Assembly (NCBI RefSeq): GCF_002927635.1
Contig: NZ_PRDS01000002.1
Location: 310,001-374,000 of the forward strand
Direction: 5' to 3'
DNA length: 64,000 bases
DNA from: Albidovulum inexpectatum
Lineage (GTDB): Bacteria; Pseudomonadota; Alphaproteobacteria; Rhodobacterales; Rhodobacteraceae
The notes below the pieces were generated by a model. The model was not told the origin of the DNA. It saw nothing but the letters and a program-made list of their open reading frames with translations, and did not search any database. Of this stretch, positions 55,049-64,000 are shown piece by piece (within the stretch, counting starts at the first letter, position 1; every line of letters starts with the position of its first letter). Made by a program: the position numbers and the translations under genes.

Positions 55049-56599
55049 ATGACAAAATTTACTGACCTGAAGCTGGACCCAGCGGTCCTGAAAGCCATCG
55101 AAGAAGCCGGCTACGAAACCCCCACGCCAATCCAGGAACAAGCCATCCCCCCCGCGCTGGAGGGTCGCGATGTGCTGGGCATCGCCCAGACGGGAACGGG
55201 CAAGACGGCAAGCTTCACGCTGCCGATGATCACGCTCTTGTCCAAGGGTCGGGCACGGGCGCGGATGCCGCGCAGCCTAGTCCTGGCACCGACGCGCGAA
55301 CTGGCCGCGCAGGTGGCCGAGAACTTCGACATCTATGCAAAATACACGCGCCTGACGAAGGCACTGCTGATCGGCGGTGTCAGTTTTGGCGAACAGGAAC
55401 GCCTGATCGACCGAGGCGTCGATGTCCTGATTGCCACGCCCGGGCGTCTTCTGGACCATTTCGAACGCGGCAAGCTCTTGCTGACCGGCGTTCAGATCAT
55501 GGTCGTGGACGAAGCCGACCGCATGCTGGACATGGGCTTCATCCCCGATATCGAACGTATCTTCCAGCTGACCCCATTCACCCGTCAGACCCTGTTCTTC
55601 AGCGCCACGATGGCGCCTGAAATCGAACGGATCACCAACACCTTCCTGCAGGCCCCCGTCCGGGTCGAGGTTGCCCGTCAGGCGACGACTTCGGAAACGA
55701 TCGAGCAGCGCCTCGTCGAACTCACCCCGACCCGAAAGGATCAGACCGCCAAGCAGAAACGAGAGCTGCTTCGCGCGCTGATCAAGGCCGAGGGTGACGC
55801 GCTGAGCAACGCAATCATCTTCTGCAACCGCAAGACCGAGGTCGATATCGTCGCCAAGTCCCTGAAGAAGCACGGCTTCAACGCAGCCCCCATTCATGGC
55901 GACCTGGACCAACGCCAGCGCATGCAGACGCTGGACGGCTTCCGCGACGGAACGCTTCAGTTCCTGGTGGCCTCTGACGTGGCCGCGCGCGGCCTTGACA
56001 TCCCCGCGGTCAGCCACGTGTTCAACTTCGACGCCCCCAGCCATGCCGAGGATTACGTCCACCGCATCGGCCGGACGGGCCGTGCGGGCCGCAAGGGCGT
56101 TGCGATCACCATCGCAACGCCGGCCGACAAGAAATATGTCGATGCGATCGAAAGCCTGGTGAAATCGCCCATCCCGCGGGCACCGCTGCCCGAAGGCTTT
56201 GCCCCCTCGGCCGCATCTGAACGTGCGCCGGAGAAAGGCGAAGAAAAGCGAAAGCGCAGCCCGCGCCGCTCTGCCGAGCGGGATCGGCCGATCAAATCGC
56301 ATGGGCACGAAGCGCCCACGACGCCGATCGAGCAGCCGCCGGCGGCCGTGGCCGAACGCGACAGCACACCAGGCTCCGACGCGGCAAAGCCCGCCGCCGA
56401 AAGCCCGGCTAAGCCGGCAGAGGCGGTCCAGGCGAACCGCGCGCCCGAACGCAAGTCTGATCGCGGCCGCACCCGCAAGGACAACAAGTCGTCCGACCAG
56501 CGCAATGGAAAGAACCGCGGTGACCGTACGCCCGTCGTCGGCATGGGCGACCATGTGCCCGAATTCCTGATGCGCGAGTTCAGGCCGTCCAAGTCGTAA
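55049..56599 (+). CDS. DEAD-box RNA helicase (RhlE-like)
   Basis: A 516-residue RNA helicase. The core (about 1-375) has Q-motif TPIQEQAIP, Walker A AQTGTGKTASF, DEAD VVDEADRMLD, SAT FFSATM and HRIGRTGRAGR. The 140-residue tail is Arg/Lys/Pro-rich and low complexity (EKRKRSPRRSAERDRPIKSH), typical of RhlE-type RNA-binding extensions. A role in rRNA processing or RNA decay is likely. A strong hairpin follows, and RNase J is encoded tail-to-tail, only 90 bp away. Confidence 0.95.
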   Translation: MTKFTDLKLDPAVLKAIEEAGYETPTPIQEQAIPPALEGRDVLGIAQTGTGKTASFTLPMITLLSKGRARARMPRSLVLAPTRELAAQVAENFDIYAKYTRLTKALLIGGVSFGEQERLIDRGVDVLIATPGRLLDHFERGKLLLTGVQIMVVDEADRMLDMGFIPDIERIFQLTPFTRQTLFFSATMAPEIERITNTFLQAPVRVEVARQATTSETIEQRLVELTPTRKDQTAKQKRELLRALIKAEGDALSNAIIFCNRKTEVDIVAKSLKKHGFNAAPIHGDLDQRQRMQTLDGFRDGTLQFLVASDVAARGLDIPAVSHVFNFDAPSHAEDYVHRIGRTGRAGRKGVAITIATPADKKYVDAIESLVKSPIPRAPLPEGFAPSAASERAPEKGEEKRKRSPRRSAERDRPIKSHGHEAPTTPIEQPPAAVAERDSTPGSDAAKPAAESPAKPAEAVQANRAPERKSDRGRTRKDNKSSDQRNGKNRGDRTPVVGMGDHVPEFLMREFRPSKS

Positions 56600-56635
56600 C
56601 GTCAAACCTGGCCCACGCCGGGCAGATGGATGAAA

Positions 56636-56660
56636 AAGGGGCGCCGGATCGGCGCCCTTT
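56636..56660. terminator. Bidirectional terminator between helicase and RNase J
   Basis: A 10-bp stem (AAGGGGCGCC with GGCGCCCTTT, one G-T pair) around GGATC is followed by CCGTTTTTC on the plus strand and by CTTTTTCATCC-type T-run on the minus strand. It can end both converging genes. Confidence 0.8.
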
Positions 56661-56689
56661 CCGTTTTTCTTTCTTGGTATGGCTGGACG

Positions 56690-58375
56690 TCAATCCTCCG
56701 CCGAAAGGCGGCTTGTCACCACCGTCACCTCGGGCTTCTTGCCGATTTCTTCCATCGCGGTGCGGCGAACGATCCGCTTGACGACTTCCTCGATCTTGTC
56801 GTCCTCGCGTAATGTCTTTTCATCGGCCGTATCGAAGAACCGGTTCAGGTCCGCCTCGATCTCCTCGGCCAGGAGCGCGCCTTTGCGCGTGCGTTCGGGC
56901 AGACCCATGATTTCCACCCAGACATCGCCGATCGGCTGATCGTCCTCGTCAAGGATCAGCGTCGCAAGCACATGGCCGTTCATGGCCATGCGGATTCGGT
57001 CACGCACGACGCCGTCAAACGCGCCGATCAATCCATAACCATCCAGATAGGTCCGGCCGGCTTCGACTTCGCCGGCGAATTTCGGTTCGTCGCCCGTCAG
57101 GTCCACGATCTTGCCATTCACGGCCAGGGCGGCCGGAATGCCCTTTTCCTGCGCGATGCGGCAATGTTCACGCAAATGGCGGTGTTCGCCGTGCATGGGC
57201 AGGATGATCTTCGGCTGCAAAAGGTCGTGAATGACCTCCAGATCCGGCCGGTTTGCATGGCCCGACACGTGGTAGAGGCCGTCGCGATCATCCATGACGT
57301 CCACGCCCAGTTCGGAAAATGCATTCATCACGCGAATGACTGCCCGTTCATTGCCCGGGATGGTCTTGGACGAGAACAGGAACAGGTCACCCTCGCGCAT
57401 TTCGAGCCCCATGTATTTCCCACGCGACAGGGCGGCCGAGGCCGCGCGTCCCTCGCCCTGGCTGCCCGTGACGATCAACATCAGATCCTGGCGCGGCGTA
57501 TCAACGGCCTCCTCGGGCGTGATCAGCTGGGGGAAATCCGTCACGATACCGGTTTCAACCGCGGCTGTCAGCATCCGCCGCATGGCGCGGCCAAGCAGGC
57601 AGACCGATCGACCTGCCGCCCGCCCCGCCTCGGCCAGGGTCTTCAGGCGCGCAACGTTCGAGGCAAAGGTCGTCGCAACCACCATTCCCTTTTGCGAGGC
57701 GATGAGCTCCTTCAGCGGCTGGGCAAGCGTGGCCTCGGACCGGCCGGGATGCAGCGAGAACACGTTGGTGGAGTCACAGGCCAGCGCCTTGACGCCCCGG
57801 GATTCTTGCCCGATCTGGCGCCACAATTCCCGGTCAAAGGGTTCGCCGACCACCGGCGTCTCGTCCAGCTTGAAGTCGCCCGTATGCACGATACGGCCGG
57901 CAGGCGTATCGATGACCAACGCCGAACTTTCGGGGATCGAATGACTGACGGGAACGAATTGCACCTTGAAAGGACCGGCATCAACCACGTCGGGGCGCGG
58001 TCCGACGACATGGATCGCATCGGTTGGCTGGCTGTAATCCTCCATCTTCATCCTGGCAATGGCCGCCGTGAACTGCCGGGCATAGACCGGCGCGCGCAGC
58101 TTGGACCACAACAGCCCGATTGCCCCCACATGGTCTTCATGCGCATGGGTGATGAAGATCGCCTCGATCCGGTCGGCATTGTCGGCCAGCCAGTCGACAT
58201 CGGGCATGATCAGGTTCACGCCCGGCGTCGTGTCCATGTCCGGGAAAGTGACGCCCAGATCGACCACGATCAGTCTTTCCTTGTCGGCCGGACCATAGCC
58301 ATAGACATAGGCGTTCATGCCGATTTCTCCGGCACCGCCCAGCGGTATGTAGATCAAGCGGTTCTTCGCGCTCAT
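56690..58375 (-). CDS. rnj: Ribonuclease J
   Basis: RNase J is a 5'-exo/endoribonuclease of the metallo-beta-lactamase/beta-CASP class. The 561-residue protein has the N-terminal LGGAGEIGMN, zinc site THAHEDHVGAIG (H77, H79, D81, H82), VSHSIPESSALVI, and the MHGEHRHLREH beta-CASP motif. In alphaproteobacteria it helps process rRNA ends. It overlaps coaX by four bases and is last in the nuo-birA-coaX-rnj unit. Confidence 0.96.
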   Translation of the reverse strand: MSAKNRLIYIPLGGAGEIGMNAYVYGYGPADKERLIVVDLGVTFPDMDTTPGVNLIMPDVDWLADNADRIEAIFITHAHEDHVGAIGLLWSKLRAPVYARQFTAAIARMKMEDYSQPTDAIHVVGPRPDVVDAGPFKVQFVPVSHSIPESSALVIDTPAGRIVHTGDFKLDETPVVGEPFDRELWRQIGQESRGVKALACDSTNVFSLHPGRSEATLAQPLKELIASQKGMVVATTFASNVARLKTLAEAGRAAGRSVCLLGRAMRRMLTAAVETGIVTDFPQLITPEEAVDTPRQDLMLIVTGSQGEGRAASAALSRGKYMGLEMREGDLFLFSSKTIPGNERAVIRVMNAFSELGVDVMDDRDGLYHVSGHANRPDLEVIHDLLQPKIILPMHGEHRHLREHCRIAQEKGIPAALAVNGKIVDLTGDEPKFAGEVEAGRTYLDGYGLIGAFDGVVRDRIRMAMNGHVLATLILDEDDQPIGDVWVEIMGLPERTRKGALLAEEIEADLNRFFDTADEKTLREDDKIEEVVKRIVRRTAMEEIGKKPEVTVVTSRLSAED

Positions 58376-59145
58376 TTTTCTTTCCTGTTGTACGCGTGGA
58401 TCAGGACCAGACCATGCATGGTCAGGTCATCCTCGACACTGTCGAATATATCCGTTCCCTGGCCGAACAGCGGCGCAAGCCCACCGGTCGCGATGACCTT
58501 CATCGGACGGCCGCGTTCCTGCCGGATCTGCCGAACGATGCCTTCGACCAGACCGACATAGCCCCAGTAGATTCCGGCCTGCATGCAGGCCACCGTGTTG
58601 GTACCGATGACGCTGTTGGGGCGCGTCACATCGACATGCGGCAGCGCAGCCGCCGCGGCGTGCAGCGCCTCTAGCGATGTATTCACACCGGGCGAAATCA
58701 CGCCACCGATATAGGCGCCATCGGTATCGACGACATCGAAGGTCGTCGCGGTCCCGAAATCGACGATGATGATGTCGCCTCCGTGCCGGTCAAACCCCGC
58801 AAGCGCATTCACCAGGCGGTCGGGCCCGACGGTCGTGCCCTCGTCGACACGGGGCGCAACCGGCAAGGCACAATCGGGCTTGCCCACGACCAGCGGGCGG
58901 CAATTGAAATACCGATCGCACAGGACGCGCAGATTGAACACGACGCGCGGTACGGTCGAGGAAATCACGCAATCGGTGATGTCGACCGGCACGCCGTGAT
59001 GCTGCATCAGGGTCGAAAACCAGACGAAATACTGATCCGCCGTCCGTTGGTGTTCGGTCGATGTGCGCAGGGTGCAGCGGAATTTCTCGCCGTCCCAGAC
59101 CGAGAAGACGGTATTCGTATTGCCGCAATCGACGCACAACAACAT
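58372..59145 (-). CDS. coaX: Type III pantothenate kinase
   Basis: CoaX phosphorylates pantothenate in CoA synthesis. The 257-residue protein has the N-terminal phosphate loop DCGNTNTVFSVWDG, the GPDRLVNALAGFDRHGG motif and IIVDFGTATTFDVV. These mark type III (CoaX) kinases, which are not feedback-inhibited by CoA. It is 12 bp after birA and overlaps the RNase J start by four bases. Confidence 0.96.
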   Translation of the reverse strand: MLLCVDCGNTNTVFSVWDGEKFRCTLRTSTEHQRTADQYFVWFSTLMQHHGVPVDITDCVISSTVPRVVFNLRVLCDRYFNCRPLVVGKPDCALPVAPRVDEGTTVGPDRLVNALAGFDRHGGDIIIVDFGTATTFDVVDTDGAYIGGVISPGVNTSLEALHAAAAALPHVDVTRPNSVIGTNTVACMQAGIYWGYVGLVEGIVRQIRQERGRPMKVIATGGLAPLFGQGTDIFDSVEDDLTMHGLVLIHAYNRKEK

Positions 59146-59157
59146 GAACGGTCCCTT

Positions 59158-59928
59158 TCAGAAGTAGATATCGGCCGCGGGAATGTGCCGCCTGCCCTGC
59201 GCCGTGGCAAGCACCAGGGCGCCGCTATCCGAGATCGTTTCGAACGTGCCCGACACGGTCTCGTTCGGCAGGCGCGCGGTGACTGGCTGTCCCAGGCGGG
59301 CCGCGCGCGCAAGCCAGGCCGTTCGGATGGGGCCAAACCCGTATTCGCGAAGCTGCCGATCATGCCGATCAAAGCTGCGGGCCAGCGCCGCAAGGAAGGA
59401 CTCTGGCGTGATGCGGATGCCCGTTTCCTTCAGGACGGAAACCGGCGCCATGGCACCGGGTTCGACCGCCTCGGGCGGCGGCGCCGCGATCAGGTTGACG
59501 CCGATCCCGATCATCAGATGACCAACCGTGCCGCCCTGCCCCGCGCTTTCCAGAAGGATGCCCGCAACCTTGCCCCCGTTCAACAATACGTCGTTGGGCC
59601 ATTTGAGGCTGATGGCGGAACCTGCCTCGGTCAGCTGCTCCAGCGCGTCCGCCACCGACAGGGCGGCAACGAAACTGCGTAGCGCCGCCTCGTCGGGCCC
59701 ACATTCGGGTCTCATGATCAGGGTCGCGGCGAAATTTCCTGCCGGACTGATCCAGGCACGCCCGCGTCGGCCGCGGCCGGCTGTCTGGCGACGCGCCATG
59801 ATCCAGGTCGGCTGCAGCACCGAAGCCGCGCGGCGCGCGGCTTCGGCATTCGTGCTGTCGACTTCTTCCAGAACGACCCGATCCACCCCGGCGGGCCAGG
59901 CCGAACTGGCGACCGGATCACCGGACAA
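59158..59928 (-). CDS. birA: Biotin-protein ligase, HTH-less
   Basis: BirA attaches biotin to acetyl-CoA carboxylase. The 256-residue protein has the ligase motifs [18 protein letters not shown] and [18 protein letters not shown]. The N-terminal DNA-binding domain of E. coli BirA is absent, so it is a group I, non-regulatory ligase. It overlaps nuoN by 11 bases, and coaX follows. Biotin uptake by bioY is encoded 14 kb away. Confidence 0.95.
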   Translation of the reverse strand: MSGDPVASSAWPAGVDRVVLEEVDSTNAEAARRAASVLQPTWIMARRQTAGRGRRGRAWISPAGNFAATLIMRPECGPDEAALRSFVAALSVADALEQLTEAGSAISLKWPNDVLLNGGKVAGILLESAGQGGTVGHLMIGIGVNLIAAPPPEAVEPGAMAPVSVLKETGIRITPESFLAALARSFDRHDRQLREYGFGPIRTAWLARAARLGQPVTARLPNETVSGTFETISDSGALVLATAQGRRHIPAADIYF

Positions 59929-61357
59929 GGGCTTCGGCTGCGGCTGCAGCCGCCCCTTCGACGCCGAACATTCCGGCCACGCCCAGCACCATGACCGCCG
60001 CAGACGCCATCAGCAGGCCCCATTGAACCGGCGTCATGCGTGTATCCAGAGCGTCGGTTTCGGTCCCGAAATACATGTAATAGACGATCCGCAGATAGTA
60101 GTAGGCGCCGATCACCGATGCGATCACGCCGAGGACCGCAACCAGCGACAGACCCGCATCCACGGCCGCCACAAGAACACCGTACTTGGCAAAGAATCCA
60201 AGCATCGGCGGAACGCCAGCAAGACTGAACAACAAGACCAACATGGCCAGCGCCTTGCCCGGTTCCCGACGCGCATACAGGTTCAGCGCCTGAATGTCGG
60301 TCACGGGCGTTCCGTCACGCTCCATCGACAGGATGAAGGCGAATGTTCCGATATTCATGGTCACGTAGATGGCCATGTAGATCAGCATCGCCTGAACGCC
60401 CGTCTGGGTGCCCGCGGCAAGCCCGATCAGGGCAAAACCCATATGCGCGATCGAGGAATAGGCCATCAGGCGCTTGATGTTACGCTGGCCGATCGCGGCG
60501 ATGGCGCCAAGAAACATCGACAGCACTGCCATAACGGCGATGACCTGGCTCCAGTCAGCGACCGCGGCGCCAAAGGCGTCATGGACGAGACGCGCGAACA
60601 GCCCCATGGCGGCAACCTTCGGCGCAGTCGCAAAGAACGCGGTCACAGGCGTGGGCGAACCTTCATAGACATCGGGCGTCCACATGTGGAACGGCACCGC
60701 CGAGACCTTGAAGGCAAGACCCGTGATCATCAGGACAAGGCCAAAAAGCAGACCCAGCGATACGTGACCATTCTGGATCGTCGCGATGATACCGTCGAAC
60801 AGGGTCGTGCCGGTAAAGCCATAGGTCAGCGACGCGCCGTAAAGCAGCAGACCCGAAGACAGCGCCCCCAGCACGAAATATTTCAGCCCGGCTTCGGTCG
60901 AACGCACGTTGTCACGCCGGAAGGCGGCAACGACATAAAGCGCCAGCGACTGAAGCTCCAGCCCCATATACAGGGCCATCAGATCGCCCGCCGACAGCAT
61001 CACCATCATGCCGGTCACCGCGAATGCGATGATCAGCGGATATTCGAACCGGGCAAGTCCGCGCCGTGTCATGTAGTCTTGGCTCATTGCCAGAACGGCC
61101 GCCGCCGACAACAGGACCGTGACCTTTCCGAACCGCGCAAACGCGTCGTCGCGGAACATGCCGCCAAAGGCCACGCTGTCACCGGGCTGTGACAGACCGA
61201 TCCATGCTGCAAGGCCGATGAAGACGGCTGCGGTCGTCCAGGTCAACATCGAGGCCAGCTCGTCCTTGCCCGTATAGACCGCACCAAGAAGGGCGGCCAT
61301 GGCATACAGGACCAGAACCACCTCGGGCAGGATTGCGGAGAAATCGGCAGAGATCAT
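59918..61357 (-). CDS. nuoN: NADH-quinone oxidoreductase subunit N
   Basis: A 479-residue antiporter-type membrane subunit of Complex I with about 14 TM helices. It has [20 protein letters not shown] and [20 protein letters not shown], the NuoN signatures. The proton channel Lys and Glu are in these helices. It is 12 bp after nuoM and overlaps birA. It is the last nuo gene of the operon. Confidence 0.96.
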   Translation of the reverse strand: MISADFSAILPEVVLVLYAMAALLGAVYTGKDELASMLTWTTAAVFIGLAAWIGLSQPGDSVAFGGMFRDDAFARFGKVTVLLSAAAVLAMSQDYMTRRGLARFEYPLIIAFAVTGMMVMLSAGDLMALYMGLELQSLALYVVAAFRRDNVRSTEAGLKYFVLGALSSGLLLYGASLTYGFTGTTLFDGIIATIQNGHVSLGLLFGLVLMITGLAFKVSAVPFHMWTPDVYEGSPTPVTAFFATAPKVAAMGLFARLVHDAFGAAVADWSQVIAVMAVLSMFLGAIAAIGQRNIKRLMAYSSIAHMGFALIGLAAGTQTGVQAMLIYMAIYVTMNIGTFAFILSMERDGTPVTDIQALNLYARREPGKALAMLVLLFSLAGVPPMLGFFAKYGVLVAAVDAGLSLVAVLGVIASVIGAYYYLRIVYYMYFGTETDALDTRMTPVQWGLLMASAAVMVLGVAGMFGVEGAAAAAAEALVR

Positions 61358-61369
61358 CGCGTGTCGTCC

Positions 61370-62908
61370 TCAGTGGCTGGCCAGCTGCACCCCGGCTTCG
61401 GCCGGAATGGCAGCGTGGTAGTTGGAGATCAGGGCCTCGACCGACGGACCGATGATGTCGGTCACCAGGCTGGGATAGATGCCAAGGATCAGGGTCATCG
61501 CGACCAGTGGCGCAAATGTCGCCTTTTCCCGCGCGGTCATGTCGGTAATGGCCTTCAGGCTTTCCTTGATCAGGTCACCAAAGACCACCCGGCGATACAG
61601 CCACAGCGCATAGGCGGCCGACAGGATAACGCCCGTGGCGGATACGAAGGCCACCCAGGTGTTGACCTGAAAGATGCCCATCAGCGTCAGGAACTCGCCC
61701 ACGAAACCGCTGGTCCCCGGCAGGCCGACATTGGCCATCGTGAAGAACATGAAGACCAGGGCATAGCGCGGCATCCGGTTCACAAGCCCACCATAGGCAT
61801 CGATGTCACGGGTATGCATGCGGTCATAGATGACGCCGACACACAGGAACAACGCGCCCGAGATGAAGCCGTGCGACAGCATCTGGAAGATCGCGCCATC
61901 GACACCCTGCTGGTTCGCGGCGAAGATCCCCATCGTCACGTACCCCATATGGGCCACGGACGAATAGGCAATCAGCTTCTTCATGTCCTCCTGCGCCAGT
62001 GCGACCAGCGATGTATAGACGATCGCGATCGCCGACAGCCAGAACACGACACCGGACATCAGATCCGAGGCCACCGGGAACATCGGAAGGCTGAAGCGCA
62101 GGAAGCCATAGCCCCCCATCTTCAGAAGGATCGCGGCCAGGACGACCGAACCGGCCGTCGGAGCCTGAACGTGCGCATCCGGCAACCAGGTATGGACCGG
62201 CCACATCGGCATCTTGACCGCGAAGCTGGCAAAGAAGGCCAGCCACAACAGCAGCTGCACGCCGCCAACGACCCGCAGGCCAAGCACCTCGATCGTCTCG
62301 GACGAAAACTGATGCGTCAGCAGTGTCGGGATGTCGGTCGTGCCGGCATCGACATACATGGCGATCATCGCCACCAGCATCAGAACCGAACCAAGGAAGG
62401 TGTACAGGAAGAACTTGAAGGCCGCGTAGATGCGGTCCTTGCCGCCCCAGATCCCGATGATCAGGAACATCGGGATCAGCCCCGCCTCGAAGAACAGGTA
62501 GAACAGCACCAGGTCCAGGGCGACGAAGACGCCGATCATCAGCCCTTCCAGCACAAGGAAGGCGATCATGTACTCCTTGACCCGAACCGTGACGTTCCAT
62601 GCCGACAGGATCGTGATCGGCATCAGGAAGGTCGTCAGCAGCACGAACAGCACCGAAATGCCATCGACGCCGACCTTGTATTTCAGGCCCATGATCCAGT
62701 CGTGCTCCTCGACGAACTGGAATCCGGTATCTGCGGGATCAAAGCCCGCCAGGACGAACAACGAGATCAGGAATGTCGCTGTCGTCGCGATCAGGGCCAG
62801 CCACTTGGCATTCGCCTGTGCCGCGGCATCGTCGCCCCGCAGGAACAGCGCCAGGATCGCCGCTGCCACGATGGGCAGGAAGGTGATGATGGAAAGCAGG
62901 TTTTCCAT
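61370..62908 (-). CDS. nuoM: NADH-quinone oxidoreductase subunit M
   Basis: A 512-residue antiporter-like proton-channel subunit of Complex I with many TM helices. Signatures are [20 protein letters not shown] and [20 protein letters not shown]. The ATG at 62908 overlaps the nuoL stop by one base (TAATG). Earlier open codons upstream belong to another frame. Confidence 0.96.
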   Translation of the reverse strand: MENLLSIITFLPIVAAAILALFLRGDDAAAQANAKWLALIATTATFLISLFVLAGFDPADTGFQFVEEHDWIMGLKYKVGVDGISVLFVLLTTFLMPITILSAWNVTVRVKEYMIAFLVLEGLMIGVFVALDLVLFYLFFEAGLIPMFLIIGIWGGKDRIYAAFKFFLYTFLGSVLMLVAMIAMYVDAGTTDIPTLLTHQFSSETIEVLGLRVVGGVQLLLWLAFFASFAVKMPMWPVHTWLPDAHVQAPTAGSVVLAAILLKMGGYGFLRFSLPMFPVASDLMSGVVFWLSAIAIVYTSLVALAQEDMKKLIAYSSVAHMGYVTMGIFAANQQGVDGAIFQMLSHGFISGALFLCVGVIYDRMHTRDIDAYGGLVNRMPRYALVFMFFTMANVGLPGTSGFVGEFLTLMGIFQVNTWVAFVSATGVILSAAYALWLYRRVVFGDLIKESLKAITDMTAREKATFAPLVAMTLILGIYPSLVTDIIGPSVEALISNYHAAIPAEAGVQLASH

Positions 62909-64000
62909 TAGTGAGCGCCCCCCGAGAGCGTCATCCAGGTCAGAAGGATCGCGATGCCGATGACCATCGCGAAGGCGTAGGTGAAGATGTAGCCCGACTG
63001 GGCCCGGCTGGCCCAACGCGTCAGCGTCGGCACAAGACCCATCGCCACACCGTTGATCGTGCCGTCGATGACCGCACCGTCGCCCTTCTTCCACAACAGG
63101 CGGCCAAGCGCCAGCGCCGGGCGAACGAAGATCGCGTCATAGATCTCGTCGAAATACCACTTGTTCAGCAGGAAGCGGTACAGGATCGGCTGCTGAGCAG
63201 CCAGACGACCCGGAATGGACGGATCCTTGATGTAGAAGGTCCAGGCAAGCCCAAGGCCGATCAGCATGGCGATGAAGGGCGACAGCTTGACCCAGACCGG
63301 CGAATGGTGCGCACGATCCAAAACTTCGTTCGAAGCCTCGGACATGTAGATCGCCCCAATCGCGGGATGCGCGGCACCGGCCATATGCGCCGTGGTTTCT
63401 TCGCCTTGGACCGCTTCACTACCGTGGCCCGCCTCGGCCATCGCTGCGGGCTCCCCTGGGGCGACCTCGGCCTCAGCGGCAGCGTGGTGCGGCATGGCAA
63501 AGAACTCGGTCATCCGTTCGTGGTCGCCAAAGAACGGCTTGTACCACAGCATCCCGGCAAAGATCGCGCCAAGTGCCAGAACGCCGAGCGGAACGGTCAT
63601 GACGGGCGGGCTCTCATGCGCATGGTCATGCGCGTGATGGTCGCCACGCGGGCTGCCATAGAAGGTCATGAACATCAGCCGCCACGAATAGAAGCTGGTG
63701 AACAACGCCGCGATGACAAGCGCCCAGAAGGCAAAGCCGTTGCCCGACGCAAAGGCGCTTTCGATGATCGCATCCTTCGACAGGAAGCCGGCAAAGCCGA
63801 AATGGGTCAGCGGGATACCCACGCCGGTGATGGCCAGCGTCCCGATCATCATGGCCCAGAAGGTAATCGGCAGCTTTGCGCGCAGGCCGCCGTAATTCCG
63901 CATGTCCTGTTCGTGATGCATGGCATGGATCACCGAGCCGGCACCAAGGAACAGCATCGCCTTGAAGAAGGCATGCGTGAAAAGGCGGAACATCGCGGCG
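62908..64000 (-). CDS. nuoL: NADH-quinone oxidoreductase subunit L (partial)
   Basis: The C-terminal 364 codons of NuoL, the largest antiporter-like subunit of Complex I. The visible part begins in the proton channel at [20 protein letters not shown], includes [20 protein letters not shown], and carries a variable His/Glu-rich region near residues 200-230 of the fragment ([20 protein letters not shown]). It ends with the long amphipathic helix and a final TM. The N-terminal part lies beyond the window end. nuoM overlaps by one base. Confidence 0.96.
   Translation of the reverse strand, partial: AAMFRLFTHAFFKAMLFLGAGSVIHAMHHEQDMRNYGGLRAKLPITFWAMMIGTLAITGVGIPLTHFGFAGFLSKDAIIESAFASGNGFAFWALVIAALFTSFYSWRLMFMTFYGSPRGDHHAHDHAHESPPVMTVPLGVLALGAIFAGMLWYKPFFGDHERMTEFFAMPHHAAAEAEVAPGEPAAMAEAGHGSEAVQGEETTAHMAGAAHPAIGAIYMSEASNEVLDRAHHSPVWVKLSPFIAMLIGLGLAWTFYIKDPSIPGRLAAQQPILYRFLLNKWYFDEIYDAIFVRPALALGRLLWKKGDGAVIDGTINGVAMGLVPTLTRWASRAQSGYIFTYAFAMVIGIAILLTWMTLSGGAH

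Overview
The window is a gene-dense, high-GC stretch of alphaproteobacterial chromosome, most likely from a Rhodobacteraceae/Paracoccaceae member close to Paracoccus or Rhodobacter. This rests on the C4-type 5-aminolevulinate synthase HemA with an upstream FNR-type box, the nuoL-nuoM-nuoN-birA-coaX-RNase J order, the DUF2849/sulfite reductase/cysH/DUF934 operon, a Hint-domain protein, a LuxR-type AHL receptor pair and the mostly Rhodobacterales character of the uncharacterised proteins. I see no rRNA, CRISPR array, transposase, prophage or attachment site; this looks like core or near-core chromosome.

Layout. 1-7.4 kb: a partial RodZ-like protein, hemA, an M20 dipeptidase, a minus-strand tRNA block (Val-CAC, a small membrane ORF, Val-TAC, Asp, Asp) and lon. 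7.6-12.9 kb: a divergent pair of AHL-receptor-like proteins (one with and one without an HTH), tgt, two Fe-S assembly factors, tpiA and a cytochrome P450. 12.9-17.5 kb: an Lrp/AsnC regulator divergent from an assimilatory sulfur operon (DUF2849, siroheme reductase, APS reductase, DUF934), followed by a ferredoxin-NADP reductase. 17.6-27.2 kb: an Ala-rich membrane-anchored protein, infC (AUA start), rlmJ, a form II CO-dehydrogenase-like operon, a glycosyltransferase and three poorly known proteins. 27.4-33.9 kb: pyrC, pyrE, dnaB (DnaA-type boxes upstream), then alr-mlaE-mlaF-pqiA with 4-bp start/stop overlaps. 33.9-42 kb: MaoC/phosphotransacetylase fusion, PHA synthase, radA, cvpA, purF, a Cys-rich DUF1284 protein, bioY.

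42-48 kb: an SDR, surE-pcm-nlpD, and tatA-tatB-tatC-DUF815 on the other strand. 48-52.4 kb: a WYL regulator with a perfect dyad in its leader, an orphan ABC ATPase, a second SDR, a Hint-domain protein and a SnoaL-like protein. 52.5-64 kb: prfC, a family 25 glycosyltransferase, a DEAD-box helicase, and the minus-strand operon nuoL(partial)-nuoM-nuoN-birA-coaX-RNase J.

Functional themes are redox and energy (NADH dehydrogenase, haem synthesis, PHA cycling and two FNR-type boxes), assimilatory sulfate reduction, envelope maintenance (alr, Mla-type transporter, NlpD, Tat export) and RNA metabolism (infC, rlmJ, tgt, prfC, RNase J, DEAD helicase). The least explained items are the AHL-receptor pair without a nearby synthase, the Ala-rich membrane protein, the Hint protein whose usual nucleophile position is Ala, the NlpD-like protein whose LytM domain has lost its zinc ligands, and several perfect dyads in regulatory gaps. 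Promoters, operators and terminators were found by eye and are predictions.
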